Assembly: GCA_029240815.1 (NCBI GenBank)
Contig: JARDZO010000073.1
Coordinates: 1-23,580, forward strand
Length of the DNA stretch: 23,580 bases
Source: Brevibacillus sp.
GTDB lineage: Bacteria; Bacillota; Bacilli; Brevibacillales; Brevibacillaceae
Reading direction: 5' to 3'
Position 1 is the first letter of the stretch, and every line of letters begins with the position of its first letter. Position numbers and translations under genes: made by a program. This document shows positions 23,491-23,580 of the stretch, in pieces. The notes beneath the pieces are model-generated. The model searched no databases. It was not told the DNA's origin and worked only from the letters and a program-made list of their open reading frames with translations.

Positions 23491-23580
23491 ACTGCAGGGA
23501 TTATCAGCGCAAAAAACCGCAGATTACAGGTAGCGAAACGACTGTATGAAGAAATTTTCCAGACAGATGCCACCATCAAT
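23461..23580 (+). pseudogene. HtrA-like serine protease, continuation of the interrupted gene (runs off the window)
   Basis: The last 120 bases read 40 open codons beginning GSPLGLENSVTAGIISA, the strand-loop segment that follows VGEWVIxxGxP in HtrA proteases. They continue through an insertion-like RRLQVAKRLYEEIFQ to TDATIN, the residues that normally precede PGNSGGPL with the catalytic serine. No start codon or ribosome site belongs to this fragment. Codon phase relative to TCCCCAC equals that of the 5' part at 20132, so deletion of the element restores one frame. The gene continues beyond the window, so the serine itself cannot be seen. Confidence 0.88.

Overview
This window is chromosomal DNA from a spore-forming Bacillales bacterium, most likely Brevibacillus or a close relative. 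The evidence is the gene order rpsD-tyrS-...-acuA-acuB-acuC-...-ccpA-aroA-...-brxC, which is close to the Bacillus subtilis order, plus a bacilliredoxin, a CcpA very close to the Bacillus protein, a YheC/YheD-type protein and a tiny YjcZ-type membrane protein. Most of the window (1-19.5 kb) is ordinary housekeeping DNA: compact genes with clear Shine-Dalgarno sites, separated by strong and often bidirectional terminators.

Layout: 1-96 is the end of ribosomal protein S4. A DinB/YfiT-like protein (-) and an old-yellow-enzyme oxidoreductase (+) follow; the latter has a near-consensus promoter and a leader hairpin. tyrS (-) sits behind a complete T-box leader with a UAC specifier. A 1045-residue class A penicillin-binding protein with two fibronectin-III-like domains comes next, then the acuABC operon (acetylation and deacetylation of acetyl-CoA synthetase). 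The minus strand from 12.1 to 9.7 kb carries csoR-type, ccpA and an unusual fusion of MTA/SAH nucleosidase with a glutaredoxin-like domain; the last two look co-transcribed. aroA (chorismate mutase-DAHP synthase) is divergent from an FtsA-like ATPase whose C-terminal half is a chain of beta-rich repeats. Then come brxC, two small Cys-rich proteins, a 30-residue YjcZ-like protein, an M29 aminopeptidase and a PadR regulator.

The main discovery is in the last 4 kb. An HtrA-like serine protease gene begins at 19634 and loses homology at about 20138, before its catalytic serine. The missing continuation (GSPLGLENSVTAGIISA...) resumes, same strand and reading phase, at 23461-23580. Between them lies a 3.33-kb element bounded by a 7-bp TCCCCAC repeat. 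It carries only a YheC/YheD ATP-grasp gene, a one-cysteine HxlR/YodB-like regulator and a large serine recombinase whose stop codon is about 35 bp from the right junction. Joining the two element ends in silico gives a long, well-matched dyad centred on a TC dinucleotide inside the repeat, as expected for a serine-recombinase attP. Joining the chromosomal ends restores an uninterrupted HtrA frame. The left junction also carries a perfect 39-bp in-frame tandem duplication of host sequence ending at the crossover core. This looks like a very small site-specific intervening element that could excise and rebuild the protease gene.

No tRNA, rRNA, CRISPR array or insertion sequence was recognised.
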